From the NCBI RefSeq assembly GCF_009695905.1, contig NZ_VUNA01000004.1:86555-150554 (forward strand): DNA of 64,000 bases, given 5' to 3'. The stretch's first letter is position 1. Every line of letters begins with the position of its first letter. This DNA comes from Mogibacterium kristiansenii. Its GTDB lineage: Bacteria > Bacillota > Clostridia > Peptostreptococcales > Anaerovoracaceae. Below, piece after piece: positions 9,032-17,326 of this stretch. The position numbers were made by a program, and so were the translations under genes. The notes beneath the pieces were generated by a model. It had not been told where the DNA came from. It made no database searches and saw nothing but the letters and a program-made list of their open reading frames with translations.

Positions 9032-10198
9032 GTGGACTGCGGAGTTGAAAAGGATATTCAGAAAGCGGTAGCGGAATTTGAAGTGCTGCTGCGGGAACAG
9101 GTAGCGCGAAATGAACGGATTCGGAAGAGTCGGGAATCCGCCGGAAACGGCAAAGAAGAAGGCCGGGGCGTGACCATCGGTCTGACGGCGGGAGACGGCA
9201 TCGGGCCGGTCATCATGAAAGAAGCCCGGGCAGTGCTGGAAAAACTGCTGGCAGAGGAACTGGCATCGGGTGAGGTGCGCCTTCGGGAAATCGATGGCTT
9301 TACCCTGGAAAACCGGCTGGAGAAGGGACAGACCGTTCCGGACGAAGTGTTGACGGAGATGCGGCAGTGCGACGTGCTGCTGAAAGGACCCACCACCACA
9401 CCGAACGCATCCATGAATACCAAGAATCTGGAAAGCGCCAACGTGTACCTGCGGAAAACCTTTGACCTGTATGCCAACGTGCGCCCGGTTTCCATTCCGG
9501 AGGAGGGCATCGACTGGACCTTCTTCCGGGAAAATACGGAAGGGGAATACGCGTTGGGAAGCCGCGGCATTCGAATCGGCGACTCCTTGGATGTGGATTT
9601 CAAGGTGACCACCCGGGAAGGAGCCCTGCGAATCGCTCGGGCTGCCTTCGATTTCGCCCGGGCCAACGGAAAGAAGCGAGTGTCCATCGTGACGAAGGCC
9701 AATATCATGAAGAAGACAGACGGTGACTTCCTTCAGATTTGCCGGGAGGTGGCGGAGGAATATCCGGAAATCGAGACGGACAACTGGTTCGTGGACATCA
9801 TGGCGGCCAACCTGGTGAACAAGGATATTCGAAACCAATTCCAGGTGTTCCTGCTGCCGAACTTGTACGGGGACATCATCACCGATGAAGCCGCGCAGAT
9901 TCAGGGGGGCGTAGGCACCGCCGGAAGCGCCAACATCGGAAGGGATTACGCCCTGTTTGAAGCCATTCACGGAAGCGCTCCGCGCATGGTGGAAGAGGGC
10001 ATCGAAGGCTATGCCAATCCGGCCAGCCTGATGAAGGCGACGGCGATGATGCTGGCCCACATCGGATATGTGGAAAAAGCGGAACGTCTGGAAAAAGCTT
10101 TGGATGCGGCGGATGCGAAGCTGGGACCGAAGATGACCGGACTTCCGGGCGGCGGAACCTGCCGAGAGTTTGCGGACGAGGTGCTGGAGGCGCTGTAG
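9032..10198 (+). CDS. NAD(P)-dependent isocitrate dehydrogenase
   Basis: A 388-residue member of the isocitrate/isopropylmalate dehydrogenase family. After an N-terminal extension of about 45 residues rich in Glu and Arg comes GLTAGDGIGPVIMKEA, then RENTEGEYALGSRG, the catalytic Lys region (TKANIMKKTDGDF) and the metal-binding NLYGDIITDEAAQ. The GTG start follows GAAGGAAAG. In this operon it would make 2-oxoglutarate from isocitrate. Cofactor preference cannot be read with confidence. Isopropylmalate or tartrate dehydrogenase activity is the alternative, but the neighbours argue for isocitrate. Confidence 0.87.
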   Translation: MDCGVEKDIQKAVAEFEVLLREQVARNERIRKSRESAGNGKEEGRGVTIGLTAGDGIGPVIMKEARAVLEKLLAEELASGEVRLREIDGFTLENRLEKGQTVPDEVLTEMRQCDVLLKGPTTTPNASMNTKNLESANVYLRKTFDLYANVRPVSIPEEGIDWTFFRENTEGEYALGSRGIRIGDSLDVDFKVTTREGALRIARAAFDFARANGKKRVSIVTKANIMKKTDGDFLQICREVAEEYPEIETDNWFVDIMAANLVNKDIRNQFQVFLLPNLYGDIITDEAAQIQGGVGTAGSANIGRDYALFEAIHGSAPRMVEEGIEGYANPASLMKATAMMLAHIGYVEKAERLEKALDAADAKLGPKMTGLPGGGTCREFADEVLEAL

Positions 10199-10285
10199 GC
10201 AAGGTGTCGGAAATGTTCGCCTTCCCAAAAACTCTTTTTGTGGTACAATATTCCTCGTGAATATAAAGAGGAATGGGAGCGATTG

Positions 10286-11227
10286 ATGATACATAATTTT
10301 ATCGTGTGCTTAAATGCAGTCATCCCGCTGGTGCTGTACCTGGTGGTGGGAATGCTGGTGCGAAAATACAGCGTGCTGACGGAAAAGGATGTGCGGAAAT
10401 TCAACAAGATGGTATTCGCGGTGTTTTTTCCGGCGCTGATGTTTGAAAATCTCTATTCGGCGGATATTTCGGAAGCCTTCGACGGACGGCTGATTCTTTT
10501 TGCCTGCCTCTTCGTGCTGGCAGTGTGCGGAATCACCTGGGGAATCGTAGTTCGCATGGACATACCGGACCGAACCCGGGGCGCCATGATTCAGGCGGTG
10601 TACCGGAGCAACTTCATCCTCATGGGGCTTCCGGTGGCGGAGAACATCTACGGCAAGGGCTGCGTGTCGGTGACGGCGGCGCTGATCATGTTCGTGGTGC
10701 CGCTGTACAACTTCTTGGCGGTCATCGTGCTGGAATACTTCCGGGGCGGCCGGGCGAATTTGAAGTCCGTGCTGAAAAAAATCTTGACGAACCCGATCAT
10801 CCTGGGTGCGGTGGCGGCGATTCTGGCGCTGGCGCTGAACATTTCGGTGCCGTCTGCGGTGAACAAAACCATCTCCGGAATGTGCGATGCCACCACGCCG
10901 ATTGCCATGATTCTGCTGGGCGCATCCTTCAACAAGAGCAGCGTTCATGCGGGCAAAAAAAATCTTACGATATGCGTTCTGGCCCGGCTGGTCATCGTAC
11001 CGGCGATTGGCTTGGGGCTTGCGGCGATGCTGGGCGTCCGAGACGTGGCGCTGGTTTCCCTGATTGCCATGATGGCGGCGCCACCGGCAGTTTCCTCCTA
11101 TACCATGGCGGAGGCGATGGACTCCGACGGCGAGCTTGCGGGAAATGCGGTGATTTTTGCCACGCCGCTGTCCTGTGTGACCATCTTCCTGTGGCTGTTC
11201 CTGTTCAAGAGCTTGGGAATGTTTTAA
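10286..11227 (+). CDS. AEC-family transporter
   Basis: A 313-residue polytopic membrane protein with about ten hydrophobic segments, starting MIHNFIVCLNAVIPLVLYLV and having the two-fold AEC (auxin efflux carrier-like) organisation with NPIILGAVAAILAL in the middle and MMAAPPAVSSYTMAEAM near the end. In bacteria these proteins export malate, malonate or similar acids, but the substrate here is unknown. The start at 10286 is preferred over an upstream in-frame codon because GGGAG precedes it and it begins the first membrane segment. A second AEC gene lies at 16.4-17.3 kb. Confidence 0.85.
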   Translation: MIHNFIVCLNAVIPLVLYLVVGMLVRKYSVLTEKDVRKFNKMVFAVFFPALMFENLYSADISEAFDGRLILFACLFVLAVCGITWGIVVRMDIPDRTRGAMIQAVYRSNFILMGLPVAENIYGKGCVSVTAALIMFVVPLYNFLAVIVLEYFRGGRANLKSVLKKILTNPIILGAVAAILALALNISVPSAVNKTISGMCDATTPIAMILLGASFNKSSVHAGKKNLTICVLARLVIVPAIGLGLAAMLGVRDVALVSLIAMMAAPPAVSSYTMAEAMDSDGELAGNAVIFATPLSCVTIFLWLFLFKSLGMF

Positions 11228-11306
11228 ACAAAAAGTCTGTTTTTCACTGGCTACCTATTGAAAACTGCATTTTTGGCGGAATAGAACGACCGAAGTCAAC
11301 GAGACG

Positions 11307-11334
11307 AAAAGAGCTGCGGCGGCAGCTCTTTTTC
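11307..11334 (+). terminator. Terminator after the AEC transporter
   Basis: AGAGCTGC, loop GGCG, GCAGCTCT, then TTTTTC: an 8-bp perfect stem and a T run between the transporter and array 2. Confidence 0.88.
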
Positions 11335-11346
11335 TATTCCCGATTC

Positions 11347-11882
11347 CGAGCGCGCGGTCTTCCCTGTTGGCGCCTTGCTCCCCGCAAGCCCTTGCTCCAC
11401 CGTCGGGTCACGCCAACATAGGCGCCGTTATCCCGGCGCGCGGGCTTTCCTGTTGGCGCCTTGCTTCCCGCAAGCCCTTGCGCCTTCGTCGGGCCACGCC
11501 AACAGAGGCGCCGTTTCCCCGGCGCGCGGCCTTCCCGGTTCGCGCCTTGCTCCCCGCAAGCCCTTGCGCCTTCGTCAGGCCACGCCAACAGCGGCACCGT
11601 TTCCCCGGCGCGCGGGCTTCCATGTTGGCGCCTTGCTTCCCGCAAGCCCTTGCGCCTTCGTCGGGACACGCCAACAGAGGCACCGTTTCCCCGGCGCGCG
11701 GGCTTCCATGTTGGCGCCTTGCTTCCCGCAAGCCCTTGCGCCTTCGTCGGGCCACGCCAACAGAGGCGCCGTTTCCCCGGCGCGCGGCCTTTCCGGTTGG
11801 CGCCTTGCTCCCCGCAAGCCCTTGCGCCTTCGTCAGGCCACGCCAACAGGGGCGCCGTTCCCCCGGCGCGCAGCCTTTTCGG
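11347..11882. repeat. Hairpin-repeat array 2: six 86-bp units
   Basis: The unit starts at 11367, 11453, 11539, 11625, 11711 and 11797 (period 86). Each unit has a left arm GTTGGCG and right arm CGCCAAC around the interior CGCAAGCCCTTGCGCC plus TTCGTCG, a hairpin of about 52 nt (11452-11503), and then a spacer with a second short hairpin (GCGCCG/CGGCGC). The third unit has GGTTCGCGCC as its left arm, the arm type of array 3, so it pairs poorly with its own right arm. The sequence is much more GC-rich than the flanking genes. No protein is assigned: 86 is not a multiple of 3 and all long frames are by-products. Confidence 0.92.
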
Positions 11883-12222
11883 TTCGCGCCTGCCAGCCGG
11901 CAAAGCCAATAAATTCGGTTTTCGAGCGCGAACCCTGGAACGGAAGGAAGCGGAAAAGCAGCCCGGACTCAGGTTCGGTTCGCGCCTGCCAGCCGGCAAA
12001 GCCAATAAATTCGGTTTTCGAGCGCGAACCCTGGAACGGAAGGAAGCGGAAAAGCAGCCCGGACTCAGGTTCGGTTCGCGCCTGCCGGTCGGCAAAGCCA
12101 ATGAATTCGGTTTCCGAGCGCGAACCCTGGAACTGGAAGAGGCGGAAAAGCAGCCCGGACTCAGGTTCGGTTCGCGCCCGCCGGCCGACAAAGCCAATGA
12201 ATTCGGTTTCCGAGCGCGAACC
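11881..12222. repeat. Hairpin-repeat array 3: four 96-bp units
   Basis: Directly joined to array 2, GGTTCGCGCC recurs at 11881, 11977, 12073 and 12169 (period 96). Each copy pairs with GCGCGAACC about 45 nt later, a hairpin of 54 nt (11881-11934). The spacer is GGAACGGAAGGAAGCGG and similar. The last unit lacks its spacer. The interior read on the minus strand (GGCTTTGCCGGC) only weakly resembles that of arrays 1, 2 and 4, so membership of the same family rests mainly on architecture. Confidence 0.85.
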
Positions 12223-12273
12223 GCCGGCTCGGAATGTGTGAAGCAAAAAACACAGGAATTCCCATCCACTTCC

Positions 12274-12302
12274 TTGAATGAGTGCTAGGACTCTGTTAAA
12301 AT
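12274..12302 (+). promoter_or_regulatory. Promoter of the G3E GTPase pair
   Basis: TTGAAT (12274-12279), 17 nt, TAAAAT (12297-12302), about 58 nt before the ATG. A GAGTGCTAG lies in the spacer, resembling half of a CIRCE element, but the other half is absent. Confidence 0.65.
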
Positions 12303-12359
12303 TAAATACGTTGAACCAAAACCCGCAAGGGTAAGATATACAAGAAAGAAGGGATAGAA

Positions 12360-13526
12360 ATGACGAAAGTAGATATTTTTTCCGGATTCCTGGGAGCCGG
12401 AAAGACGACGCTGATTCGGAAGCTGATTGAGGAAGCTTATGGGGACGAGAAAATCGTTCTGATCGAGAACGAATTCGGAGAAATCGGTGTAGACAAGGGA
12501 TTCCTGAAGAATACCGGGATTCAGATTAACCAGATGAATGCCGGATGCATTTGCTGCACCCTGGTAGGGGATTTCGGAAAGGCACTGAACGAGGTCATCG
12601 AGCAGTACCATCCGGATCGGATTCTCATCGAACCGTCCGGCGTGGGCAAACTGTCCGACGTTATCATCGCCGTGCAGGATCTGGAGAATGAGGAGATTCA
12701 GCTGAACGGCTTTACCACCGTGGTGGATGCCAAGAAGGCGAAGATGTATCTGAAGAACTTCGGCGAATTCTACGTGAACCAGGTGGAACACGCCAGCTCC
12801 ATTATCCTGAGCCACGTGCAGGGATTGAGCCAGGAGAAAATCGATCAGGTCATCGGTCTGCTGAGAGAACACAATACCGAGGCATCCATCGTGACCACGG
12901 ATTGGAAGGAAATCAGCGGCAAGAAGATCCTGGAAACCATGGAACAGAAGAAGACTTTGTCCGCGGAGCTGGATCACCTGAGAGAAGAAGCACATCGGGA
13001 ACAGGAAGAGCACGAGGCGGAGCACCATCATCACGATCATGACCATGAGGACCATGACCACGAGTGCGGCTGCGAGCACCACCATGACCATGAGGAGCAT
13101 GATCACGACCATGAAGAACACGGCTGCTGCGGCCATCACGAACATCACCACGACCATGACCACGAAGAGCACGAGCATCATCACGACCATGACCATGAAT
13201 GCGGCTGCGGTCACCACCATCATCATCACCACCACCACGGTCACGATGCGGACGAGGTATTCGATGAATTCGGTGTTACCACTGCTCACAAATACAGCAG
13301 AGAGCAGATTGAATCTGCTCTGGAAGCCATCCAGAACGAAGCGGAATGCGGACAGGTGCTCCGTTCCAAGGGTATCCTGGAAGGTACCGACGGCAAGTGG
13401 TACCAGTTCGATTACGTTCCGGGCGAACCGGAAGTGCGTGAGGGCGAGCCGGAAGCCACCGGCATGATTTGCGTCATCGGTGTGGGTCTGGCACAGGATC
13501 ACATCAAAGAGTTGTTCGGATTATAA
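12360..13526 (+). CDS. G3E (CobW/COG0523) GTPase with histidine-rich metal-binding segment
   Basis: A 388-residue P-loop GTPase of the metallochaperone family. It has the Walker A GFLGAGKTT (9-17), ENEFGEIGVD, the metal-binding CICC (C63, C65, C66) and EPSGVGKL. Residues 221-297 are a His/Asp/Glu/Cys-rich stretch, encoded at about 13021-13250, with repeated HDHDHE-type motifs and a CGC pair, expected to bind Zn, Ni or Co. The CobW_C domain follows. It would load or store a metal for a client enzyme; the metal cannot be told from sequence. No Zur-type operator was recognised upstream. It is followed 15 nt later by a second G3E gene. Confidence 0.85.
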   Translation: MTKVDIFSGFLGAGKTTLIRKLIEEAYGDEKIVLIENEFGEIGVDKGFLKNTGIQINQMNAGCICCTLVGDFGKALNEVIEQYHPDRILIEPSGVGKLSDVIIAVQDLENEEIQLNGFTTVVDAKKAKMYLKNFGEFYVNQVEHASSIILSHVQGLSQEKIDQVIGLLREHNTEASIVTTDWKEISGKKILETMEQKKTLSAELDHLREEAHREQEEHEAEHHHHDHDHEDHDHECGCEHHHDHEEHDHDHEEHGCCGHHEHHHDHDHEEHEHHHDHDHECGCGHHHHHHHHHGHDADEVFDEFGVTTAHKYSREQIESALEAIQNEAECGQVLRSKGILEGTDGKWYQFDYVPGEPEVREGEPEATGMICVIGVGLAQDHIKELFGL

Positions 13527-13541
13527 TAGCAGGGGAGAATT

Positions 13542-14516
13542 ATGACAGTAAGATTGGAAGATCGTCAAGCCCGAGAACTGCCGGTATATCTTTTTACCGG
13601 ATTCCTGGGCGGCGGCAAAACTACTTTTATTCAAGATACACTGAACAGCCCGGACTTCGATCCGGAGGTGCCGACGTTGTTGTTGGTCTGCGAAGAGGGC
13701 GAGGCGGAATACGATATCAGCGCATTCGCAAGTCCGGAAAACGTTTTCGTGGAATACATCGATGACGAGGCGGATTTGACGCGTATGGCATTGCAGAAGC
13801 TGGAGAGCAAGTATCGGTTCGACCGGATTTTGGTGGAGTACAACGGCATGTGGATGCTCCAGTCCCTGTTTGCCAGCCTGCCGCCGAACTGGATTGTGGC
13901 GCAGGAGATGCTGTTCGTGGATGCCACCACGTTCCTGATGTACAACCAGAACATGCGTCAGCTGTGCTTTGACAAAATGCAGACCGCGGAGCTGGTGGTG
14001 TTCAACCGCTGCACCAAGGGGTTTGACAAAATGCCGTTCCACAAGGAGGTGCGGGTGGCGAACCGGAGATCTCAAATTCTCTACGAGTACGGTCCGTACG
14101 ATGTGGAGCCGGATGATATCGAGGACCCGCTGCCGTTCGATAAGACCCAGTCTAAAATCACCATTTCCGATGATGATTACGCGGAGTGGTACCGGGATAT
14201 CAACGAGAACGAGGACGATTACGAGGGCAAAACCCTGACCCTGAAGGGCCGCGTGGCCATGGCGGAGGACCTGGGCACGAAGGGACGTTTCGCCTTCGGC
14301 CGTCACGTGATGACCTGCTGCGTGGAGGATATTCAGTTCGCCGGATTGATGTGCATTTACGCCAATGCGGATGATTTCAAAACCGGCGATTGGGTGGAAA
14401 TCACCGCCAAAGTCCGGGTAGAATACGAGGAAGCCTATGGTGAGAAGGGCCCGGTGCTTTACGCCAAGTCGGTAAAAGCATGTGCGCCGGCGGATCCGGA
14501 AGTGGCCACGTTCTAG
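13542..14516 (+). CDS. G3E-like GTPase fused to a YcgQ-like C-terminal domain
   Basis: A 324-residue protein whose N-terminal half has the P-loop GFLGGGKTTF (20-29) of G3E GTPases, but at the place of the CxCC metal motif it reads VCEEGEAEYD, with no paired cysteines. From roughly residue 220 it has a different domain with LKGRVAMAEDL and GRHVMTCCVEDIQFAGL (near 252-270), resembling the C-terminal DUF1980/TIGR03943 region of YcgQ-type proteins. It is in the operon of the His-rich G3E protein. A joint role in metal delivery is inferred. The domain assignment is from pattern memory and would need a profile search. Confidence 0.7.
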   Translation: MTVRLEDRQARELPVYLFTGFLGGGKTTFIQDTLNSPDFDPEVPTLLLVCEEGEAEYDISAFASPENVFVEYIDDEADLTRMALQKLESKYRFDRILVEYNGMWMLQSLFASLPPNWIVAQEMLFVDATTFLMYNQNMRQLCFDKMQTAELVVFNRCTKGFDKMPFHKEVRVANRRSQILYEYGPYDVEPDDIEDPLPFDKTQSKITISDDDYAEWYRDINENEDDYEGKTLTLKGRVAMAEDLGTKGRFAFGRHVMTCCVEDIQFAGLMCIYANADDFKTGDWVEITAKVRVEYEEAYGEKGPVLYAKSVKACAPADPEVATF

Positions 14517-14600
14517 AAAAACAGGAGGCGCTGCCGAGCCATAGAAGCGGTCGGCCGCACTGAAGAAAAAAGGGAAGACCTGAAAAAAGAAGATTGAAAA

Positions 14601-14646
14601 CAGCGGTGTGCTACAGGTGAAATGCCTGTTGGCGCACCGCTGATTT
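14601..14646 (+). terminator. Probable terminator of the G3E operon
   Basis: CAGCGGTGTGC (14601-14611) pairs with GCGCACCGCTG (14632-14642) with an inner ACAGG/CCTGT stem, followed by ATTTTG. The T run is short. Confidence 0.6.
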
Positions 14647-14750
14647 TGTATAAAGGGAATGTTTTTTATGCGCCGGCGCGGGATTTGTGTGAAGATTTTG
14701 CTCCCCGAGACGGAACTATAAGACCTAGCGGGGATGGGGGAGCAAACCGC

Positions 14751-15040
14751 GCCTCGGAAAACCGGCCGATCCTGTTGGCGCCTGACTCCTCGCAAGTCTT
14801 TGATTTTTCGTCGCGGGGCACCACGTTGTTGGACCCGAAAGGGTCTTCGTTCGGGTAAACGTGGTGCTTCACACGCGTCAAAGCCTTGATTTTTCGTCGC
14901 GGGGCACCACGTTGTTGGACCCGAAAGGGTCTTCGTTCGGGTGGACGTGGTGCTTCACACGCGTCAAAGCCTTGATCCTTCGTCGCGGGGTACCACGTCG
15001 TTGGGTCAGCGTGGCCCACCGGTCGCCGGCCGGCCTCTCT
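14751..15040. repeat. Hairpin-repeat array 4: about three 86-bp units
   Basis: CGTCGCGGGG recurs with TCGC at 14811, 14897 and 14983, period 86. The two full hairpins (14860-14911 and 14946-14997, 52 nt) have arms CGTGGTGC and GCACCACG (one change in the last copy) around CAAAGCCTTGA and TTTTTCGTCG. A second internal hairpin ACCCGAA/TTCGGGT fills the spacer. The first copy begins with GTTGGCGCC and CTCGCAAG, as in array 2, but ends with a GCACCACG arm, so it is a hybrid. On its right side the array runs directly into the broken LPXTG gene. Confidence 0.88.
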
Positions 15041-16336
15041 CGGGCCGCGCCCACAATGATGAAGAGGTGCGTTCCCATGCCGCCGGTGGATGGAAGCGGG
15101 TCCGGATCCTTTGGGGTAAATTCCCAGGTTCCGGTGAACTTCACATTTCCGTCGCCGGCGGGATCCTTCGGAAGCAAAGCCGTCACTTCTTCCGGCAGTT
15201 CTTTGTCGGCGGTAAGACTTTTGAATTCGTATTGAACCGTAAACTGTTTAAATACCTTCTCGAACACGGCGGTGTACACCGCACCCTCCGTGGCATCTTT
15301 GATGGTCGGACTCCAGCCTTTAAAAATATAATCGTATTTCTCATCCGATGCTTTAGTGGCGTCCGGCAAGATGATATCTTTGGCGGTGGTGCCCAGCGGG
15401 TAGTACGATTCTTTATACACCGTGGATCCGTCTTCATTGGTGAATTTGATGTGTACCAGAGACGGATTTGCGGCGGCAATTAAAGCCACCTCTCCGGAGC
15501 CGTCAATGCTGGCATAGCCGGTGTATTCCTTGCGCGCCGCCTTCTCTTGCTCGGTGTACCGAGAATTTGTTCGCGGTATTCTCTGTGACGGTGCATCCCT
15601 TGATATTCATATTTGTATAGTAACCGTAAGATGCAATTCCGGCACCGGTCGCTGCCTTATTTTCTTTGACGTTCGTGGTTTCGATGGAAGCCGCTGCCGG
15701 CGATTTCAGCATGGACACCAGCACGCCGCCACCCATTCCGTCCGATGTACCAGCGGTGTTGTCCGATATTTGAGCGTTTTTAACATACAGTCCCGGCTTT
15801 TTCGTAGCTCCTGCGGCAGGGGTAGCGGCGCAAATCGCGTCCGCAGACGCATAATAATAACCGGATGCAAAAACACCGCCGCCGAAATAGTTGTTTCCTT
15901 CTCTTCCCGAAAGGGTCATACCCGAGTACATATTGCAGGTGCCCTCAATATTCAGCATGTCCGGCGCATCGTTGTTCATACCCTCTGCGCTGCGGATGTT
16001 CAGGACGTTGCCGTCCGTCGAACCCAATGTCAATTCCGCCCCCTTGGTCACCTGGATGGAACCGTACACTCCCATTGTCAGTGTATGGCCATTTCCCAGA
16101 ATGGTCGCTTTGCGGGACGAGTCGATGGAAAAGCCGTTGCGGAAATATCGGCGGTCAGCTCGATGGTATATTCGCTGTCGGAATCCTTGTTGACCCGAGC
16201 AATCGCTTCCTCGAATTCCTTTTGGTTCGATACGCGGATGACGTTGGACTCCGCGGCAGATGCGGACATCGGCACGAAGCAGAATATCGTGATCAGCGTA
16301 AGGATAAGGATTGCAGTTCTTTTTTCATTTATATCC
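15041..16336 (-). pseudogene. Broken LPXTG-anchored surface protein
   Basis: Three reading frames together spell one secreted protein. A signal peptide frame (KRTAILILTLITIFCFVPMSASA) lies at about 16330-16263, but the ATG with an AAAAAA run (16336) is one base out of frame. A second shift near 16137 joins to a beta-helix-like region (NMNIKGCTVTENTA), and a third near 15558 joins to a repeat-type C-terminal region (YIFKGWSPTI) and LPSTG at 15082-15096. The hydrophobic anchor stops after GMGTHLFIIVGAA at the edge of array 4, so there is no positive tail. It was probably a wall-linked adhesin and is now non-functional unless the frameshifts are sequencing errors. Confidence 0.8.
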
Positions 16337-16366
16337 CCGGAAGATGTAGCGTTAATTTTTCGAAAC

Positions 16367-17314
16367 TTAGATCCACCCGTGACTCTTCAGGATGAACAGC
16401 CAGAAGGTGAGAGAAAAGGCGGAAAGCAGGGTGGTGAGCATCACCGTGCTGATGGTAAGGTCTCCTTTGTGCCCCATGCCCTTTGCCATGACAAAGCAGC
16501 TGATGGTGGTGGACGAACCGCACATCACCAGTGCCGCCACCAGCAGGTCATTCCGGAACCCCAGATGAACTCCTAATGGCAGGAACAGGGCACACAGACC
16601 GAACAGCTTGATAAAAGTACTGACCAGCGCGGGAACGGCAGACTGCCGGGCTTTCTCCCACTGAAAGGAAGCACCCATGGCGATGATTCCCAGCGGGGTA
16701 GCGCAGCGACCCACGTAGTCCACGGTGGTATCGCCGATGGTCGGAAGCGGTAGGCACAGGAGAGACCATGCAAAACCCAAGAGAATGGATAAAATGATAG
16801 GATTGGTGAGAATCCCGTGAAGGGTTTTGCGGAGGAGCATCGCGTCCATTTTCCCCCGGTCCGGCCGGTACATCTCCAGGATGATCACCGCCGCGATGTT
16901 GTAGATGGGCACGGCACCGATGACCATCAAAGGCGCCATTCCCACGTTGTGATACAGATTTTGGACCACCGCAATGCCAAGAATGGTAGCGCTGCTACGG
17001 TAGGACGTCTGAATGAACTCCCCTTGGATGCTCCGATCCTTCAGAAGATAGGAAACTCCGGTGCAGATCAGGATGCTGGCCAGCGTGGCCAAGGCGCAGT
17101 ACACCACGTAAGCGGTATTCCAGTTTGTCCGATAGTCCGTCCGGTACATGTCGTGAAAGAGCAGCGCCGGAAGGCAAACCCGGAACACCAGCGTGTTGAG
17201 CCGCGCGGTAAAAGCATCGTCCACCAGCTGAATTTTCCGGAGAAACATCCCCAGAAGAATCAGAAAAAAGATGGGCACCGTCGCGTTGAGACAAAAAATC
17301 AGATTATTCAGCAT
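16367..17314 (-). CDS. AEC-family transporter
   Basis: A 315-residue polytopic membrane protein beginning MLNNLIFCLNATVPIFFLIL, with NPIILSILLGFAWSL in the centre and CGSSTTISCFVMAKGM near the end, the AEC pattern. It is paralogous in design to the gene at 10.3 kb. It is the last gene of a minus-strand operon, 12 nt after an SDR gene. Its ribosome-binding site is poor: an AAGGA lies more than 15 nt upstream, so translation may depend on coupling. Substrate unknown, probably an organic acid. Confidence 0.83.
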   Translation of the reverse strand: MLNNLIFCLNATVPIFFLILLGMFLRKIQLVDDAFTARLNTLVFRVCLPALLFHDMYRTDYRTNWNTAYVVYCALATLASILICTGVSYLLKDRSIQGEFIQTSYRSSATILGIAVVQNLYHNVGMAPLMVIGAVPIYNIAAVIILEMYRPDRGKMDAMLLRKTLHGILTNPIILSILLGFAWSLLCLPLPTIGDTTVDYVGRCATPLGIIAMGASFQWEKARQSAVPALVSTFIKLFGLCALFLPLGVHLGFRNDLLVAALVMCGSSTTISCFVMAKGMGHKGDLTISTVMLTTLLSAFSLTFWLFILKSHGWI

Positions 17315-17326
17315 GCGTTAAAAACT

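Noticed and set aside
11367..12222. Integron attC sites
   Set aside because: The arms do not fit the RYYYAAC/GTTRRRY core, and there is no integrase gene or cassettes between units.
11334..12288. Long frames through arrays 2 and 3 (up to 311 codons) in both strands
   Set aside because: Arg- and Pro-rich translations of the repeats, in overlapping frames, with no ribosome-binding site or known fold.
12280..12296. CIRCE heat-shock operator before the G3E gene
   Set aside because: Only one half, GAGTGCTAG, is present.
13039..13467. 142-codon Thr/Met-rich frame inside the His-rich GTPase gene
   Set aside because: A frame shadow of the His/Asp-rich stretch.
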